Source of the DNA: Eubacteriales Family XIII. Incertae Sedis bacterium
GTDB lineage: Bacteria > Bacillota > Clostridia > Peptostreptococcales > Anaerovoracaceae
DNA length: 64,000 nt
Reading direction: 5' to 3'
Assembly: GCA_031261345.1 (NCBI GenBank)
Contig: JAISKC010000055.1
Span: 62,001-126,000, forward strand
The notes beneath the pieces were generated by a model, which did not search any database, was not told where the DNA came from, and saw only the letters and a program-made list of their open reading frames with translations. Shown one piece after another: positions 62,030 through 64,000 of the stretch. The first letter of the stretch is position 1. Every line of letters begins with the position of its first letter. The translations under genes and the position numbers were made by a program.

Positions 62030-62331
62030 AAATTGTAATCATTTCGAATATCTGAAAATGTCACTGTTGCAGATTTTGTTCTTCCTTCAATCATATCGCC
62101 GTAGCCTTTTGCAAGTGCGGTATCCAGTTGTTCATCGGTGGCCAAGCTAATATCAAGCACCTGCGAACTTGGGATTTTCACATCAAAAGGAATGCCTCTT
62201 TGCAGTATAATCTGCTTATAAAACATATTGATTGCATTTGAGGCTGGAATACCAAGTGAGGACAAAATACTTTCCGCTTGTTCCTTGACACTAGGCTCTA
62301 TTCTTGCATAGAGATTTGCTGTTTTAGCCAT
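62026..62331 (-). CDS. RelB/DinJ-family antitoxin
   Basis: This 101-residue antitoxin has the RelB/DinJ start NLYARIEPSVKEQAESILSS, then GIPASNAINMFYKQIILQRG, then PFDVKIP. It dimerises through a ribbon-helix-helix, binds its operator and neutralises the toxin with its C-terminus (KSATVTFSDIRNDYNL). GGAGGG lies before the ATG. Confidence 0.9.
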   Translation of the reverse strand: MAKTANLYARIEPSVKEQAESILSSLGIPASNAINMFYKQIILQRGIPFDVKIPSSQVLDISLATDEQLDTALAKGYGDMIEGRTKSATVTFSDIRNDYNL

Positions 62332-62438
62332 ATATTAGCCCTCCATTACCGCCGAATTTCTTACTTATATACATATTTTACGTTATTGTATGGACAATAG
62401 CAATGCAAATCTATAAGACTTTATACTTAAAGATTATT

Positions 62439-63047
62439 TTATTTTTTGTATATAATGCTGTATGATTTTTCTTCTGCAATCGGCACCATCTTCACGGAAA
62501 ACCCATTTCGTTCGCCAGCTTCAAGGAATTCACCGATTTCATATTTTGCATAGCCATTTTTCGTAACGGGCAGACTGTCGAGCATTGCCTTTGAATAGAC
62601 GGTGTTGATGAACACGCCGCCTGGGCGCAATACCCGCCAAATCTCTTTTAGTCCGGCGTCAAGCGATGACCAGAAATAGACGGTGTTGATAGTATAAGCC
62701 TTTTCAATCAACCCATCGGCAAGTCCCGTTTGCTCAGCGCTGCCAAGCGACAGCGACATTCTACCATCTTCAATATGTTTCTTATTTCGCTTCTTCGCAA
62801 CGTCAAGCATATCATGGGATATGTCGATACCGTAAAAATGGCAGCTATTCCTGTCGGCAAGCCTGTTAAGCATGTAGCCATTTCCAAATCCTATGTCCAA
62901 AACCGCATCGGAGGTGCCTAATTCAAGTATAGCCTCCGTTCCTAAATACTGCCTCTGGTTTTGCCTATTCATCACGAAAGTAGCAAGCCTACCGCCTAAG
63001 CCTATAGGTTTGTGGAACTGCTCCCCGACGTAAGACATTAAATCCAA
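62439..63047 (-). CDS. Class I SAM-dependent methyltransferase
   Basis: TTG 63047 follows AGGAGG by 7 nt, giving 202 residues; the ATG at 63038 is too far from it. Motif I is AVLDIGFGNGYMLNRLAD. GIDISHDMLDVAKKRN, SLGSAEQTGLADGLI and LKEIWRVLRPGGVFIN follow. The type resembles UbiE/COQ5-like or resistance-type small-molecule methylases. The substrate is unknown. Confidence 0.85.
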   Translation of the reverse strand: MDLMSYVGEQFHKPIGLGGRLATFVMNRQNQRQYLGTEAILELGTSDAVLDIGFGNGYMLNRLADRNSCHFYGIDISHDMLDVAKKRNKKHIEDGRMSLSLGSAEQTGLADGLIEKAYTINTVYFWSSLDAGLKEIWRVLRPGGVFINTVYSKAMLDSLPVTKNGYAKYEIGEFLEAGERNGFSVKMVPIAEEKSYSIIYKK

Positions 63048-63228
63048 CAGTTATCCTCCTGAAAATCCCATTTGGCATATCTCATTTCAATATTTTATCA
63101 CAATTTTATACCACTCGAAGCTTATTCATCTTCCTCGCGGCTTTTGATGAACATTACGCGATGGAGCGATGGGATATTTCGTTTTGTAAAGAATTTGTAA
63201 AACAACGTCCTTTTGGTGATTTTATAGC

Positions 63229-63257
63229 TTGACGAAACACCTCATTCACAATATGAT
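63229..63257 (+). promoter_or_regulatory. Promoter of the HU gene
   Basis: TTGACG, 17 bp, TATGAT on plus, 43 bp before the ATG. The sequence from 63048 to 63228 holds no gene. Confidence 0.85.
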
Positions 63258-63299
63258 ATTGCAAGATAAAATAATACTGATTACCAAAGGAGTAATACA

Positions 63300-63584
63300 A
63301 TGGCAACACTAAACAAAGCAGATTTCGTCGCAGCTATCGCAGAGAAAGCAGAATTATCGAAAAAGGACGCCGCCACATTCGTGGACGCATACACGGCGGT
63401 CGTAACAGAGAACCTTGCAGCAAAGAATAAGATTTCCCTCATCGGTTTCGGCAACTGGGAAACCACGGAAATTGCAGCAAGAACCGGTCGCAACCCACAG
63501 ACAGGTGAAGCCCTGAAAATCAAGGCAAGCACTCGTCCCAAGTTCGCCGCAGGAAAAGCACTCAAAACTGCCGTCAACAAATAA
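63300..63584 (+). CDS. hup: HU-type nucleoid protein
   Basis: This 94-residue HU protein bends and packs DNA as a dimer. NKADFVAAIAEKAELSKKDA, ISLIGFGNWETTEIAARTGR and the arm tip NPQTGEALKIKASTRPKF are all typical, including the proline that intercalates in the base stack (GRNPQTG). AAAGGAG precedes the ATG. It has its own promoter and terminator. Confidence 0.96.
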   Translation: MATLNKADFVAAIAEKAELSKKDAATFVDAYTAVVTENLAAKNKISLIGFGNWETTEIAARTGRNPQTGEALKIKASTRPKFAAGKALKTAVNK

Positions 63585-63606
63585 CTACACGTTTCTTTCA
63601 CAACCG

Positions 63607-63642
63607 GCATCCTCTTGATTGACTTCAGGAGGATGCTTTTTT
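63607..63642 (+). terminator. Terminator of the HU gene
   Basis: GCATCCTC (63607-63614) pairs with GAGGATGC (63629-63636), followed by T6. The stem overlaps the 3' end of the convergent TfoX-like gene. Confidence 0.9.
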
Positions 63643-63951
63643 CTTCCTCGGCTTGGGCACGGGAGTGATAGGCTCCAAGATGCCGATTATCTGCTTACTG
63701 AATTCTGCATCATCGATATCCAAAACGTAGTGTTCTTTCGCTCCGTCATACGGGTAGCCCCTATCGGCCTCTTTCATAAGCTCTTCAATTTCCGGCAGTA
63801 TTTTCACAAAAACCGTATTGTCACAGACGAGTAAAATGGGCTTGTCGTTGACATAAACCATATACTCACCGAACATCTTGCGGTATCGAATCTCGCCTAT
63901 GCCTCTGATTTGTTCACAAACGAATTCGATAAAATCTATATCTGTTGCCAT
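63625..63951 (-). CDS. TfoX/Sxy N-terminal domain protein
   Basis: This 108-residue protein matches the N-terminal TfoX domain: DFIEFVCEQIRGIGEIRYRK, MFGEYMVYVNDKPILLVCDN, VFVKILPEIEELMKEA. In Gammaproteobacteria TfoX/Sxy controls competence with CRP. In Firmicutes such short proteins have no set role. The C-terminal TfoX domain is missing and replaced by a basic tail (VPKPRKKKASS). GGAG lies before the ATG. Confidence 0.85.
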   Translation of the reverse strand: MATDIDFIEFVCEQIRGIGEIRYRKMFGEYMVYVNDKPILLVCDNTVFVKILPEIEELMKEADRGYPYDGAKEHYVLDIDDAEFSKQIIGILEPITPVPKPRKKKASS

Positions 63952-64000
63952 GTCATCTCCGCCATTTCTTTATTCAACCGCCTATCTCCATATTGAGATA

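Overview
The window looks like chromosome from an anaerobic, motile member of the Bacillota, most likely Clostridia. The evidence is a pyruvate:ferredoxin oxidoreductase, a CheC/CheD-type chemotaxis system, an MreB/Mbl protein, a DnaE1-type polymerase, strong GGAGG ribosome sites, TTG and GTG starts, and many extended -10 (TGnTATAAT) promoters. No rRNA and no CRISPR array is present. One tRNA (Arg, ACG) is seen. Family and pathway statements rest on motif recognition; no database search was possible.

Layout. 1-1.1 kb (minus): N-terminal part of a secreted repeat protein, cut by the window edge. 1.4-6.7 kb: a chemoreceptor, then a plus-strand partner-switching module (STAS antagonist, GNAT acetyltransferase, and a membrane sensor fused to a PP2C phosphatase and an anti-sigma-type kinase domain). 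6.7-12.05 kb (minus): an accessory block bounded by a 42-bp imperfect direct repeat, holding an orphan antitoxin, a small domain protein and an SPFH / membrane / leucine-rich-repeat operon with zinc ribbons. 12.1-17.6 kb: an HtrA protease, a 28-residue peptide gene of type I toxin style, and nifJ. 17.8-25.4 kb: the chemotaxis locus, with cheY-comFB-cheC-cheD-cheW-cheB on minus and cheA-cheR divergent on plus, plus a DUF1836 protein. 25.6-31.2 kb (minus): mreB/mbl and the arginine operon argC-argJ-argB-argD behind two ARG-box-like operators.

31.3-45.6 kb: tRNA-Arg, a relic carrying a duplicated tRNA 3' end, then an integrative mobilizable element of about 14 kb bounded by 64-bp direct repeats. 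Its backbone (TnpV, MobC, relaxase, small protein, large serine recombinase, an oriT-like hairpin) sits on the right. Its cargo on the left is a minus-strand set that looks like a damaged anti-phage locus: a chimeric helicase (SNF2 N-terminus joined to a UvrD C-terminus), a RecD-like helicase with a C-terminal nuclease domain, a 438-residue protein, an AlbA/Schlafen-type ATP-binding regulator and a WYL regulator.

45.6-64 kb: small genes, a lipoprotein-like amidase, a Phd/PIN toxin-antitoxin pair, then dnaE followed on the same strand by a tightly packed set (unknown, WYL regulator, PD-(D/E)XK nuclease, unknown, HhH protein, Cas4-like/DEDD DUF2779 nuclease, ArfB-like rescue factor). Next come a plus-strand group (unknown, HD hydrolase, nuclease-like protein, CbxX-type AAA+ ATPase), a RelB/RelE pair, a methyltransferase, HU and a TfoX-like protein. 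The most unusual points are the helicase chimera and its mobile cassette, the dnaE-linked WYL/nuclease set, and a domain shared between a stand-alone gene at 7.4 kb and the mobile cassette.
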